DNA of 64,000 nucleotides from Actinomycetes bacterium (GTDB lineage Bacteria; Actinomycetota; Actinomycetes; Actinomycetales; Microbacteriaceae): contig JAKOTS010000057.1 in assembly GCA_029777095.1 (NCBI GenBank), positions 1 to 64,000 on the forward strand. Direction: 5' to 3'. Shown in pieces: positions 1 through 7,265 of this stretch. How positions within the stretch are numbered: position 1 is the stretch's first letter; every line of letters begins with the position of its first letter. Under the pieces are notes generated by a model, which worked only from the letters and a program-made list of their open reading frames with translations, was not told the origin of the DNA and searched no databases. A program made the translations under genes and the position numbers.

Positions 1-1
1 G

Positions 2-301
2 CGTTTTGACCAAAACGTGCCCCAACCCCGACAAACCGCGACGGGGGAGCAGGCAATGGGCGGCGAGCGGGCAGGCACAGGGGCGGGCGCCGGGTCAGGC
101 TGCCCGAGCGACGCCCTCACCGACCGCGAAGCCGAGGTGCTCTCGCTCCTCGCCCAGGCGCTGAGCAACGCCGAGATCGCCGAGCGCCTCTTCATCGGCG
201 AGGCAACCGTGAAGTCGCACGTGTCGAAGGTGCTGCAAAAGCTCGGCGCCCGCGACCGGGTGCAGGCCGTGGTGTTTGCTCATCGCAACGGGTTGGCGTG
301 A
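2..301 (+). CDS. LuxR/NarL-family response regulator, C-terminal part (cut by window edge)
   Basis: The last about 65 residues form a GerE/LuxR helix-turn-helix: [40 protein letters not shown], the usual DNA-binding end of two-component response regulators. The reading frame is open to base 2, so the GTG at 17 given by the ORF track is probably not the real start; the receiver domain would lie upstream of the window. The Gly/Ala-rich linker before the HTH contains bases 29-50, which match the right half of a palindromic repeat found five more times in this window. A perfect 8-bp hairpin follows the stop. The ABC exporter just downstream could be its target, which is common for this family but not shown here. 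Confidence 0.8.
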   Translation, partial: RFDQNVPQPRQTATGEQAMGGERAGTGAGAGSGCPSDALTDREAEVLSLLAQALSNAEIAERLFIGEATVKSHVSKVLQKLGARDRVQAVVFAHRNGLA

Positions 302-340
302 GCCGCGGCATCCGCTCACTGTCTCTCGACACGCCGACTC

Positions 341-360
341 TCTCCCCCACACGGGGGAGA
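341..360 (+). terminator. Stem-loop after response regulator gene
   Basis: Perfect 8-bp stem TCTCCCCC / GGGGGAGA with loop ACAC, 40 bases after the stop codon of the response regulator. There is no T-run, so it is a weak intrinsic terminator at best. Confidence 0.45.
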
Positions 361-450
361 TGCAACACGCACCGCAAAACCCGTCGCATGGCGGATGCCC
401 CGCCCGCCCGCACTCCGTAGCGTTGATGTCATCGCAATCAAGGAGGACGC

Positions 451-1335
451 ATGCTCGAGCTTCGAGGCATCACCAAGAGTTACGGCGGACGGCGGGTGCT
501 CGACGACGTCACGTTTAACGTCGCCCCAGGCCGACTGACCGGCTTCGTCGGCGGCAACGGCGCAGGCAAGACCACCACCATGCGCATCGTGCTCGGTGTG
601 CTCGCCGACGACGGCGGCAGCGTCTCGCTCGACGGCACGCCCCTCACCGCGGCCGACCGCCGCCGCTTCGGCTACATGCCCGAAGAGCGTGGTCTCTACC
701 CCAAGATGAAGGTGCTCGAGCAGATCGTCTACCTCGCCCGCCTGCACGGTTTTAGCAAGGCGGATGCCACGGCCGAAGCAACCGCGATCCTCGAACAGCT
801 TGGACTCGGCGAGCGCCTCGGCGACAACGTCGAGACCCTCTCGCTGGGCAACCAGCAGCGCGCGCAGATCGCCGCGGCACTCGTGCATGACCCGAAGGTG
901 CTCATCCTCGACGAGCCGTTCTCCGGTCTTGATCCCCTCGCCGTTGACGTCGTCGCGAGCGTCCTGCAGGAGCGCGCCTCGCGCGGCACCGCGGTGCTCT
1001 TCTCCTCGCACCAGCTCGATGTCGTCGAGCGCCTGTGCGACGACCTCGCGATCATCGCGGGCGGCACGATCCGGGCCGCCGGCCCGCGCGACGCCCTGCG
1101 CGAGCAGCACTCCACGCGTCGCTACGAGCTCGTCTCCTCGGCGGATACCGGTTGGCTCCGCGGTGAGCAGGGCGTCACGATCATCGACTTCGACGGCGGA
1201 TACGCCCTCTTCGACGTCGACTCTGACGCCACCGCGCAGCGGGTCTTGCGCCAGGCAGTCACCCTCGGTGATGTCGCAAGCTTCTCGCCGCAGCATCCAA
1301 CTCTTGCCCAGATCTTCAAGGAGGTCATCCAGTGA
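451..1335 (+). CDS. ABC transporter ATP-binding protein (NatA-like exporter)
   Basis: A 294-residue ABC ATPase that would power the membrane partner encoded next. Walker A is GGNGAGKTT near residue 35, the signature is LSLGNQQR near residue 130, and Walker B plus D-loop is VLILDEPFSGLDP near residue 150, followed by the switch His in FSSHQ. The C-terminal about 75 residues form the extra domain seen in NatA/DrrA-type exporters. A strong ribosome site (AAGGAGG) sits 5 bases before the ATG. The stop codon overlaps the GTG start of the permease, so the two are translationally coupled. The substrate is unknown; sodium, drug or lipid export are all possible for this family. Confidence 0.93.
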   Translation: MLELRGITKSYGGRRVLDDVTFNVAPGRLTGFVGGNGAGKTTTMRIVLGVLADDGGSVSLDGTPLTAADRRRFGYMPEERGLYPKMKVLEQIVYLARLHGFSKADATAEATAILEQLGLGERLGDNVETLSLGNQQRAQIAAALVHDPKVLILDEPFSGLDPLAVDVVASVLQERASRGTAVLFSSHQLDVVERLCDDLAIIAGGTIRAAGPRDALREQHSTRRYELVSSADTGWLRGEQGVTIIDFDGGYALFDVDSDATAQRVLRQAVTLGDVASFSPQHPTLAQIFKEVIQ

Positions 1336-2462
1336 GCACCGCAACACGCAACTCGAACGCCAGCGCAAACCGCACCCCCACGCGTGCGCCCAACGAGCTG
1401 GGGAGCGTCTGGCTCGTCGCCGAGCGCGAGATCGGCTCGAAGCTGCGCAGCAAGGCGTTCATCATTTCGACCGCGATTCTGTTCGCGATCGCGCTGGCGG
1501 GCATCCTCTTCGCGGGTTTCGCCTCGAAGGATGTCTCGGGCACGCCGGTCGCCGCAGCCGGCGCCGTCGCAACCGAACTTGAAGGTGTTGCCGGGCTCGA
1601 GATCACGCCGGTCGCCGATCGTGCCGCCGCTGAGGCGCTGGTCGCGAGCGGCGATGTTGATGCGGCCGTTGTGGCCGATGCATCCAGCCCCGTCGGTTAC
1701 GTCGTCATCGCCGACTCGAGCGCACCCACCTCGCTGCTGTTGACGCTCGCGCAGGTGCCGCCGGTCGAGCTTTTGAACCCCGCCGAGACCGATGCGGGGC
1801 TCCGCTACCTCGTCGCGATCGGCTTCGGCGTCGTGTTCTTGATGGCCGCCAGCCTGTTCGGCAGCACGATCGCACAGAGTGTCGTCGAAGAGAAGCAGAC
1901 CCGCGTGGTCGAGATTTTGATCTCGGCGATTCCTGCCCGGTCGCTGCTCGCCGGCAAGGTGATCGGCAACACCGTGCTCGCGATGGGGCAGATCCTCGGG
2001 CTCGCGGCGATCGCGATCATCGGGCTCACCGTCACCGGGCAGACCGCCCTCTTGCAGGGGCTCGGCACGCCGATCGTGTGGTTCGCGGTGTTCTTCCTGT
2101 TCGGCTTCATCCTGCTCGCGTCGCTGTTCGCGGCCGCGGCGGCGATGGTCTCGCGGCAGGAGGACATCGGCTCCACCACGATGCCGCTCACGATGCTCGT
2201 CATGGCGCCGTACATGCTGGTGATCCTGTTCAACGACAACGCCCTCGTGATGTCGATCATGTCGTACGTGCCGTTCTCGGCACCCGTGGGCATGCCCATG
2301 CGACTGTTCCTCGGCGAGGCGCAGTGGTGGGAGCCGCTGCTGTCGCTCGTCATCCTCCTCGTCACCTGCGTCGCCGCGATCTGGGTGGGTGCGAAGATCT
2401 ACGAAAACTCGCTCCTGCGCATGGGCGCCCGCGTGAAGCTGGGCGAGGCGCTGCGCGGCTAG
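1332..2462 (+). CDS. ABC-2 type exporter permease (NatB-like)
   Basis: A 376-residue membrane protein with the NatB/ABC2_membrane_3 layout: one N-terminal helix (about residues 35-60), a roughly 110-residue external domain, then five or six C-terminal helices starting near IGFGVVFLMAASLFGSTIAQSV. The intracellular stretch VVEEKQTRVVEILISAIP right after is the typical coupling region of this family. It starts with GTG overlapping the stop of the ATPase gene (GTGA). Partner of the preceding ATPase; substrate not predictable. Confidence 0.9.
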   Translation: MSTATRNSNASANRTPTRAPNELGSVWLVAEREIGSKLRSKAFIISTAILFAIALAGILFAGFASKDVSGTPVAAAGAVATELEGVAGLEITPVADRAAAEALVASGDVDAAVVADASSPVGYVVIADSSAPTSLLLTLAQVPPVELLNPAETDAGLRYLVAIGFGVVFLMAASLFGSTIAQSVVEEKQTRVVEILISAIPARSLLAGKVIGNTVLAMGQILGLAAIAIIGLTVTGQTALLQGLGTPIVWFAVFFLFGFILLASLFAAAAAMVSRQEDIGSTTMPLTMLVMAPYMLVILFNDNALVMSIMSYVPFSAPVGMPMRLFLGEAQWWEPLLSLVILLVTCVAAIWVGAKIYENSLLRMGARVKLGEALRG

Positions 2463-2625
2463 CGTTTGGCGCTTGGCGTTTCGCGTTTCGCGTTGAGTGC
2501 GAGCGCGAGCGCGCGGCGGGTCGGCCCACACCGGGTCGGCCCGCCGCGGCGTTTGCGCCCGCACACCCCAGCCCGAAGTGCGATGTTTGGGCCGCGGCAT
2601 CCGCTGTATTTGTGAAAATGGATGC

Positions 2626-3699
2626 ATGGACTCGCTGCACGATGCCAACATCCACCATTTCGCCTCTGACAATCACGCCGGCGCGCACCCGGACGTGCTT
2701 GCGGCCCTGGCCGCGGCCAACGGCGGACATCAAGACGCGTACGGCGCCGATGCCTACACGGCGCGGCTCGACGAGGTGCTCGAGGGGCACTTTGGGACGG
2801 GCGTCGACGTCTACCCGGTGTTCAACGGCACCGGCGCGAACGTCGTCGGCCTGCAGTCGATGCTGCCGCGCTGGGGCGGCGTCATCACGGCGCGCACCGC
2901 GCACATCAACGTCGACGAGAACGGCGCCCCCGAGCGCATCGGCGGCATGAAGCTGCTCGCGCTCGACACCCCCGACGGCAAGCTCCGCCCCGAGCAGATC
3001 GACCGCGAAGTGTGGGGCTGGGGCGACGAACACCGGGCGCAGCCGCTCGTGGTGTCGATCACGCAGTCGACCGAGCTGGGCACGAACTACACGCCCGAGG
3101 AAGTGCGTGCGATCGCCGATGCCGCGCACTCGCAGGGGCTGCGCCTCCACCTTGACGGCGCGCGCATCGCGAATGCCGCCGCCTCGCTGGGCGTGCCGCT
3201 GCGCGCATTCACCACCGATGCGGGCGTCGACGTGCTGTCGCTCGGCGGCACGAAGAACGGGGCGATCGGGGCCGAGGCGATCGTTGTGTTGCGGCCTGAG
3301 GCATCCGAGGGTCTTCGCTATCTGCGCAAGCTCAACATGCAGCTCGGCTCAAAGCAGCGCTTCGCCTCGGCCCAGCTCATCGCGCTGTTCGAGGGCCAGC
3401 TGTGGCGCGACTCGGCGGCGCACGCGAACGCCATGGCCACGCGGCTTCGCAGCCGACTCACGGATGCCGCCGCCACCGCCCCGCTCACCCTGACCTTCAC
3501 CCAGCCAACCGAATCGAATGCCGTGTTTGCGCGGCTTCCCGCCGCTGCGGCGAACGCGTTGCGCCCCCGCTTTGGGTTCTACGACTGGGCGGGCCCGTTC
3601 GCCGATGGAACCGTTGAAGTGCGGTGGATGTGCTCGTGGGACACGACCCCCGAGCACGTCGACGCCTTTGCCGACGCGATCATCGCTGGGTGTGGGTAG
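2626..3699 (+). CDS. Low-specificity L-threonine aldolase family (PLP enzyme)
   Basis: A 357-residue fold-type I PLP enzyme of the beta-eliminating lyase / threonine aldolase family, which splits threonine or allo-threonine into glycine and acetaldehyde. The N-terminus MDSLHDANIHHFASDNHAGAH is typical. HLDGARIANA near residue 180 holds the PLP-binding Asp, and LSLGGTKNGAIGAEA near residue 205 holds the Schiff-base Lys. The ORF track starts at 2497, but the ATG at 2626 matches the family N-terminus. No clear Shine-Dalgarno sequence is present. It stands alone, without a recognisable operon partner. Confidence 0.9.
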   Translation: MDSLHDANIHHFASDNHAGAHPDVLAALAAANGGHQDAYGADAYTARLDEVLEGHFGTGVDVYPVFNGTGANVVGLQSMLPRWGGVITARTAHINVDENGAPERIGGMKLLALDTPDGKLRPEQIDREVWGWGDEHRAQPLVVSITQSTELGTNYTPEEVRAIADAAHSQGLRLHLDGARIANAAASLGVPLRAFTTDAGVDVLSLGGTKNGAIGAEAIVVLRPEASEGLRYLRKLNMQLGSKQRFASAQLIALFEGQLWRDSAAHANAMATRLRSRLTDAAATAPLTLTFTQPTESNAVFARLPAAAANALRPRFGFYDWAGPFADGTVEVRWMCSWDTTPEHVDAFADAIIAGCG

Positions 3700-3740
3700 T
3701 GCGCCGGGTGCGCCGCACGTGTTGGGTGCGCCGGGTGCAC

Positions 3741-3756
3741 CGGGAATAAATTCCCG
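3741..3756. terminator. Small hairpin after threonine aldolase gene
   Basis: CGGGAA-TAAA-TTCCCG, a perfect 6-bp stem. It follows an imperfect tandem GTGCGCCGGGTGCGCC-type repeat between the aldolase and nitroreductase genes. Weak terminator candidate. Confidence 0.35.
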
Positions 3757-3823
3757 CGCATAGAGTTAGACCCTATGGGCCAATGGCGACCCATCCCGCC
3801 TGAAATGTGAAAGTGAGGTCGCC

Positions 3824-4417
3824 GTGCACGCGTCCACCCTGAGTTCTGACCGCCGCGCCGAGACCGACAGCCCCCTGCTTGATGTGCTCGTGCACCGCTG
3901 GAGCCCGCGCGCGTACGACGCGACCGAGGCTATCGACGAAGCCAAGCTGGGGAGCGCACTCGAGGCTGCCCGCTGGTCGCCCTCGGCCGGTAACACGCAG
4001 CCCTGGCGCTTCATCGTGGCCCGCCGCGGCACCCCCGAGCACGCCACCGTGCAAGCAAACCTCGTCGGCTTCAACAAGGAGTGGGCAGGCGACGCCGCTG
4101 TGCTGATCGTCGCGATCGCCGAGCACACGAACGAGAACGGCGACGCCATGACCTGGGCGCATTACGACCTCGGCCAGGCGATGGCACACCTCTCGGTGCA
4201 GGCGCACCACGACGGCCTCCACGTGCACCAGATGGGTGGCTTCGACGGCTCGGCGCTGAGCGACGCGTTCGAGCTTGACTCGCGCTTCGCCCCCGTCACC
4301 GTTGCGACGCTCGGCACGCTCGGCGACCCGGCGCAGCTGCCCGAGGTGTTGCAGGAGCGCGAGGTCGCACCGCGCACACGCCGCGCCCTCGGCGACTCAG
4401 TCATCGTCGACGCGTAG
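3824..4417 (+). CDS. Nitroreductase family protein (FMN-dependent)
   Basis: A 197-residue nitroreductase-like flavoprotein; members reduce nitro, quinone or other small electrophiles with NAD(P)H. The N-terminal RWSPRAYD is the FMN-phosphate-binding R(R)S.R.(Y/F) motif. EAARWSPSAGNTQPWRFIVA (residues about 45-64) is the second hallmark, and GQAMAHLSVQAHHDGL supports the family. The start is GTG at 3824 with GTGAGG upstream. The real substrate cannot be read from the sequence. Confidence 0.88.
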   Translation: MHASTLSSDRRAETDSPLLDVLVHRWSPRAYDATEAIDEAKLGSALEAARWSPSAGNTQPWRFIVARRGTPEHATVQANLVGFNKEWAGDAAVLIVAIAEHTNENGDAMTWAHYDLGQAMAHLSVQAHHDGLHVHQMGGFDGSALSDAFELDSRFAPVTVATLGTLGDPAQLPEVLQEREVAPRTRRALGDSVIVDA

Positions 4418-4492
4418 GCGCCGGCGCGGCGCTTCGCTGCGTCGCCCCAGCGGTTCCCCGTCGCGCTCGTTCCCCTGCTCCCGCGCGCCCCC

Positions 4493-4553
4493 GCTCCCCC
4501 GTCGCGAAACGCCGCTACGAACGCCCAAAAGCGACAAAACGCGACGGGTGAGC
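4493..4553. repeat. Palindromic repeat copy A
   Basis: A 61-bp unit with 14-bp arms GCTCCCCCGTCGCG and CGCGACGGGTGAGC (one mismatch) and the conserved core AAACGCC...CCCAAAAGCGACAAAA. It lies in the 206-bp gap between convergent genes. Copy B has the same arms and length. Shadow ORFs crossing these units encode a peptide like SPVAFCRFWAFVAAFRDGG, which is a translation artefact. Confidence 0.85.
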
Positions 4554-4623
4554 GGCATTGCGTGCGCGGGCTTGGGCGAGCGGAATTGGGGCGGGGCGGC
4601 GGCGGCACCCGGAGCACTCGGCC

Positions 4624-5142
4624 CTAAGCGGTGCCGTCGCTCGACGCCGGAAGTTCTTGGCGATCGGGATGGAACGCGGTGAAGACTGAATACGTTTCGC
4701 CACCGGCATCCGGACCACGCTCTTTGAATTCATTGATCAGAGCGTAGAGCCTGTCTTCGAACTCGGATTTCGACGCGTCGTTGAGCTTGAGACCGAGCCA
4801 GCTGATCTGGAGATCGTCGGGGCTCAGGCCTTCGATCTGCTGAAGGAACGTCTCGACCAGCACGGGCGCCGCGTTCGGAATCTTGGCCGTCCACGACCGC
4901 CCCGTGGCGCGATACGGCACCTCTCGGGCACCCTGCGCACCCGCCCGCTCGGGCTCTGCGACGAGGAATCCGGTCTGCACGAGCGTCCGCACATGGTGCA
5001 GCATCGTGCCCGGGTTGACACCGAGCAGCGCGGCGAGCTCCTTGTTGGTACGTGATGTGTGGGCGCACAGCCGCAGCGTGCGCAGCCGGAACGGCGAGCT
5101 CAGCGCGCGCGCCATCGCCTGGGCTTCGGCATCCGCGGTCAT
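4624..5142 (-). CDS. ArsR-like winged-helix transcriptional regulator
   Basis: A 172-residue regulator. Residues about 8-75 are an ArsR/HTH_20 winged helix (ALSSPFRLRTLRLCAHTSRTNKELAALLGVNPGTMLHHVRTL). The C-terminal about 90 residues form an effector or dimer domain without recognisable metal ligands. It is divergent from an MFS exporter with 57 bp between the starts. That gap and the exporter start hold two GATTG-N8-CAATC operators, so it most likely represses the exporter and itself, with a small molecule as inducer. The start ATG at 5142 fits the domain boundary. Confidence 0.88.
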   Translation of the reverse strand: MTADAEAQAMARALSSPFRLRTLRLCAHTSRTNKELAALLGVNPGTMLHHVRTLVQTGFLVAEPERAGAQGAREVPYRATGRSWTAKIPNAAPVLVETFLQQIEGLSPDDLQISWLGLKLNDASKSEFEDRLYALINEFKERGPDAGGETYSVFTAFHPDRQELPASSDGTA

Positions 5143-5161
5143 GCCCCCACGCTACGTCACC

Positions 5162-5210
5162 GATTGACACATCTCAATCAGTGACGCAGACTGATTGGCA
5201 TGTCTCAATC
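5162..5210. promoter_or_regulatory. Twin operator and probable leaderless promoter of the MFS gene
   Basis: Two 18-bp boxes, GATTGACACATCTCAATC (5162-5179) and GATTGGCATGTCTCAATC (5193-5210). Each has inverted GATTG/CAATC ends, and the two are spaced exactly 31 bp apart (three helical turns). TTGACA at 5164-5169 plus a 17-bp spacer leads to CAGACT at 5187-5192, which would place transcription start at about the ATG (5200). The second box covers that ATG. Confidence 0.75.
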
Positions 5211-6525
5211 GGAGGGATCGCCCACGGGCGAGCCACAAGCATCCGACCCGCGTGAAGAAATGCAGGATGCCGCATCCCTCGCACCCCGCTCACTCTGGCA
5301 CGACCGCAACTTCCTCACGATGTGGGGAGGTCAGTCGCTTAGCCAGTTCGGCGCGCAGTTGACCGAACTCGCGATTCCTGTGCTCGCGGTCTTGGTGCTG
5401 GGCGCGACCGAGTTCGAGGTCGGAGTGCTCACGGCCGCGGGTCTCGCCGCGTTCCTCGTGGTTGGCCTGCCCGCCGGTGCGTGGATCGACAGGCTTCGCA
5501 AGCGCCACGTGATGATCTGGGCCGACGGGGTGCGCGTCCTCGCGCTCGCCGTGATCCCCACGCTGTGGGCGTTCGACATGCTCGAGATGTGGCACCTCTA
5601 TGCGGTCGCGCTGGTCGTGGGCGTGGCGACGGTTTTCTTTGACGTCTCGTACCAGAGCCTGATCCCGTCGCTCGTGCCGCCGCCGCAGATCGCCGAAGCG
5701 AACGGCAAGCTCGAGTCAACGCACCAACTCGCTGGCGTCGCCGGTCCCGCCGCGGGCGGCTGGCTCATCGGCGTGCTGGGCGCGCCCCTCGCGATCGCGG
5801 GCACCGCCATCACCTACCTCGCGTCGTTCTTCGCGCTGCTGCGCACGCGCGACTTCGAGCAGCCCCGTGACCCCGCCGATCACGCGCCGATTCTGCACGA
5901 AATCGGCGAAGGCCTGCGCTGGGTGTTCGGCAACCATCTGTTGCGCCGCATTGTGGCGACGACCGGCGTCTCGAACTTGTTCAACACGATCTCGTTCACG
6001 ATGCTGCCCATCTTCCTGCTCCGCGAGCTCGGCCTCAGCCCCGCGTCGATGGGCGTGATTTTCGCGCTCGGTGCAGTGGGCGGCTTGCTCGGCGCCATCG
6101 CAACACCGCACATCGTTCGCAAGATCGGCGAGGCGCGCGCGATCCCGGTGGGCGCGATCGCGTTCAGCGTGGTGGCGATGGGGTTGCCGATCGCGGCCAT
6201 GATCCCGCAATTCGCGTTCGCGCTGCTGGTCGTGCAGGGGTTTATCGGCAGCTTCACGGTGCTGCTGTACAACATCACGCAGGTCACCTTCCGCCAGCGC
6301 ATCACGCCGCCACGCCTGCTCGGACGTATGAACGCGTCGGTCCGGTTCGTCGTGTGGGGCGTCATGCCCATCGCCGCGCTCGTCGCCGGCATGCTTGGCG
6401 AGTCGCTAGGGGTGCTCGCCACCATGTGGATCGGCGCGATCGGCCAGCTTTTCTCGGCCCTCTTCGTCGTGATCGGGCCGTTCTGGCGCATGCGGGAGCT
6501 ACCGACCACGACGACGACCTCGTAA
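5200..6525 (+). CDS. MFS transporter, exporter type (MFS_3/EntS-like)
   Basis: A 441-residue, 12-helix major facilitator starting after an about 30-residue hydrophilic N-terminus. LWHDRNFLTMWGGQSLSQFGAQLTELAIPVLAV is the typical first helix of the MFS_3 group, which includes drug and siderophore exporters; GAWIDRLRKRHVMIWAD is the conserved loop 2-3 motif. There is no Shine-Dalgarno before the ATG at 5200, and the promoter geometry suggests a leaderless mRNA. It is divergent from and probably controlled by the ArsR-like regulator. Substrate unknown. Confidence 0.9.
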   Translation: MSQSEGSPTGEPQASDPREEMQDAASLAPRSLWHDRNFLTMWGGQSLSQFGAQLTELAIPVLAVLVLGATEFEVGVLTAAGLAAFLVVGLPAGAWIDRLRKRHVMIWADGVRVLALAVIPTLWAFDMLEMWHLYAVALVVGVATVFFDVSYQSLIPSLVPPPQIAEANGKLESTHQLAGVAGPAAGGWLIGVLGAPLAIAGTAITYLASFFALLRTRDFEQPRDPADHAPILHEIGEGLRWVFGNHLLRRIVATTGVSNLFNTISFTMLPIFLLRELGLSPASMGVIFALGAVGGLLGAIATPHIVRKIGEARAIPVGAIAFSVVAMGLPIAAMIPQFAFALLVVQGFIGSFTVLLYNITQVTFRQRITPPRLLGRMNASVRFVVWGVMPIAALVAGMLGESLGVLATMWIGAIGQLFSALFVVIGPFWRMRELPTTTTTS

Positions 6526-6569
6526 CGCGGGCAGCGCGCGCCGTCGTCGCCCGTTCCCCCGTCACGTTC

Positions 6570-6630
6570 GCTCCCCCGTCGCGAAACGCCGCAACACACG
6601 CCCAAAAGCGACAAAACGCGACGGGTGAGC
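6570..6630. repeat. Palindromic repeat copy B
   Basis: A 61-bp unit with the same arms as copy A (GCTCCCCCGTCGCG / CGCGACGGGTGAGC) and the core CGCCCAAAAGCGACAAAA. It is located after the MFS gene, between convergent genes, like copy A. Confidence 0.85.
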
Positions 6631-6749
6631 AAAGTTTGGCGGGCGGCGCCGGCACCGCGGCACCGCATCGATGCGCGGCAGGGCGCGACAGGGCGCCGCG
6701 TCGGGGCGGGGGTCGACAGGGCAGGGCAGGCCGGGACGAGACGCCCGCC

Positions 6750-7265
6750 CTAGCGCACCGCGCCCGACGAGGGCTCAGCGCCGACCCGGGGCGCCGGCAT
6801 CCCATCCGGACGCCGCGAGCGCACGATACCGAGGATCGCGAGCACAATCGTCGCCACCCACATGATGAAGGCGAACACCGCGGCAAGCACGCTGATGAAC
6901 GAACTCATCTCGTCGCTGATGCCGCCATCCGTCAACAGCGAGATCGCCGACGAGGAGGTCGGCCCGTCGGCCTGGTCGAGCACCGTCAGGCCCAGGAGCA
7001 CAAGTGCGCCCCACAGCATCCATGACACGGTCGCGAACGAACGGCGAGTGGATGCCACCGGCCGCACATCGCGGTCAAACACGGTCAAGACCGGGGCGAT
7101 GTAGAGCAAGAGCATCATCGGGATCCCGAAAATGAACCCTCCGACGGCGAGCCAGCCGAGCTCGGCGCCCAAGAGACCGCGTCCCCAGAACAAGAAGGAA
7201 ATGACCAGGACGGGCGCAATCCACTGGGCAATAAATGCGACTCTGCCGGCGACCGAATATTTCAT
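6750..7265 (-). CDS. Membrane protein of unknown function
   Basis: 171 residues with four predicted helices (about residues 8-28, 37-58, 80-97 and 122-148) and a hydrophilic tail. I do not recognise a family. Its ATG overlaps the stop codon of the GH15 gene (ATGA), so it is translated together with that enzyme. The overlap is the only functional hint. Confidence 0.7.
   Translation of the reverse strand: MKYSVAGRVAFIAQWIAPVLVISFLFWGRGLLGAELGWLAVGGFIFGIPMMLLLYIAPVLTVFDRDVRPVASTRRSFATVSWMLWGALVLLGLTVLDQADGPTSSSAISLLTDGGISDEMSSFISVLAAVFAFIMWVATIVLAILGIVRSRRPDGMPAPRVGAEPSSGAVR

Noticed and set aside
1122-2672. 516-residue ORF on the minus strand opposite the ABC permease gene
   Set aside because: Arg/His/Asp-rich composition typical of antisense frames in high-GC DNA; the plus-strand permease has clear motifs and ribosome-site context.
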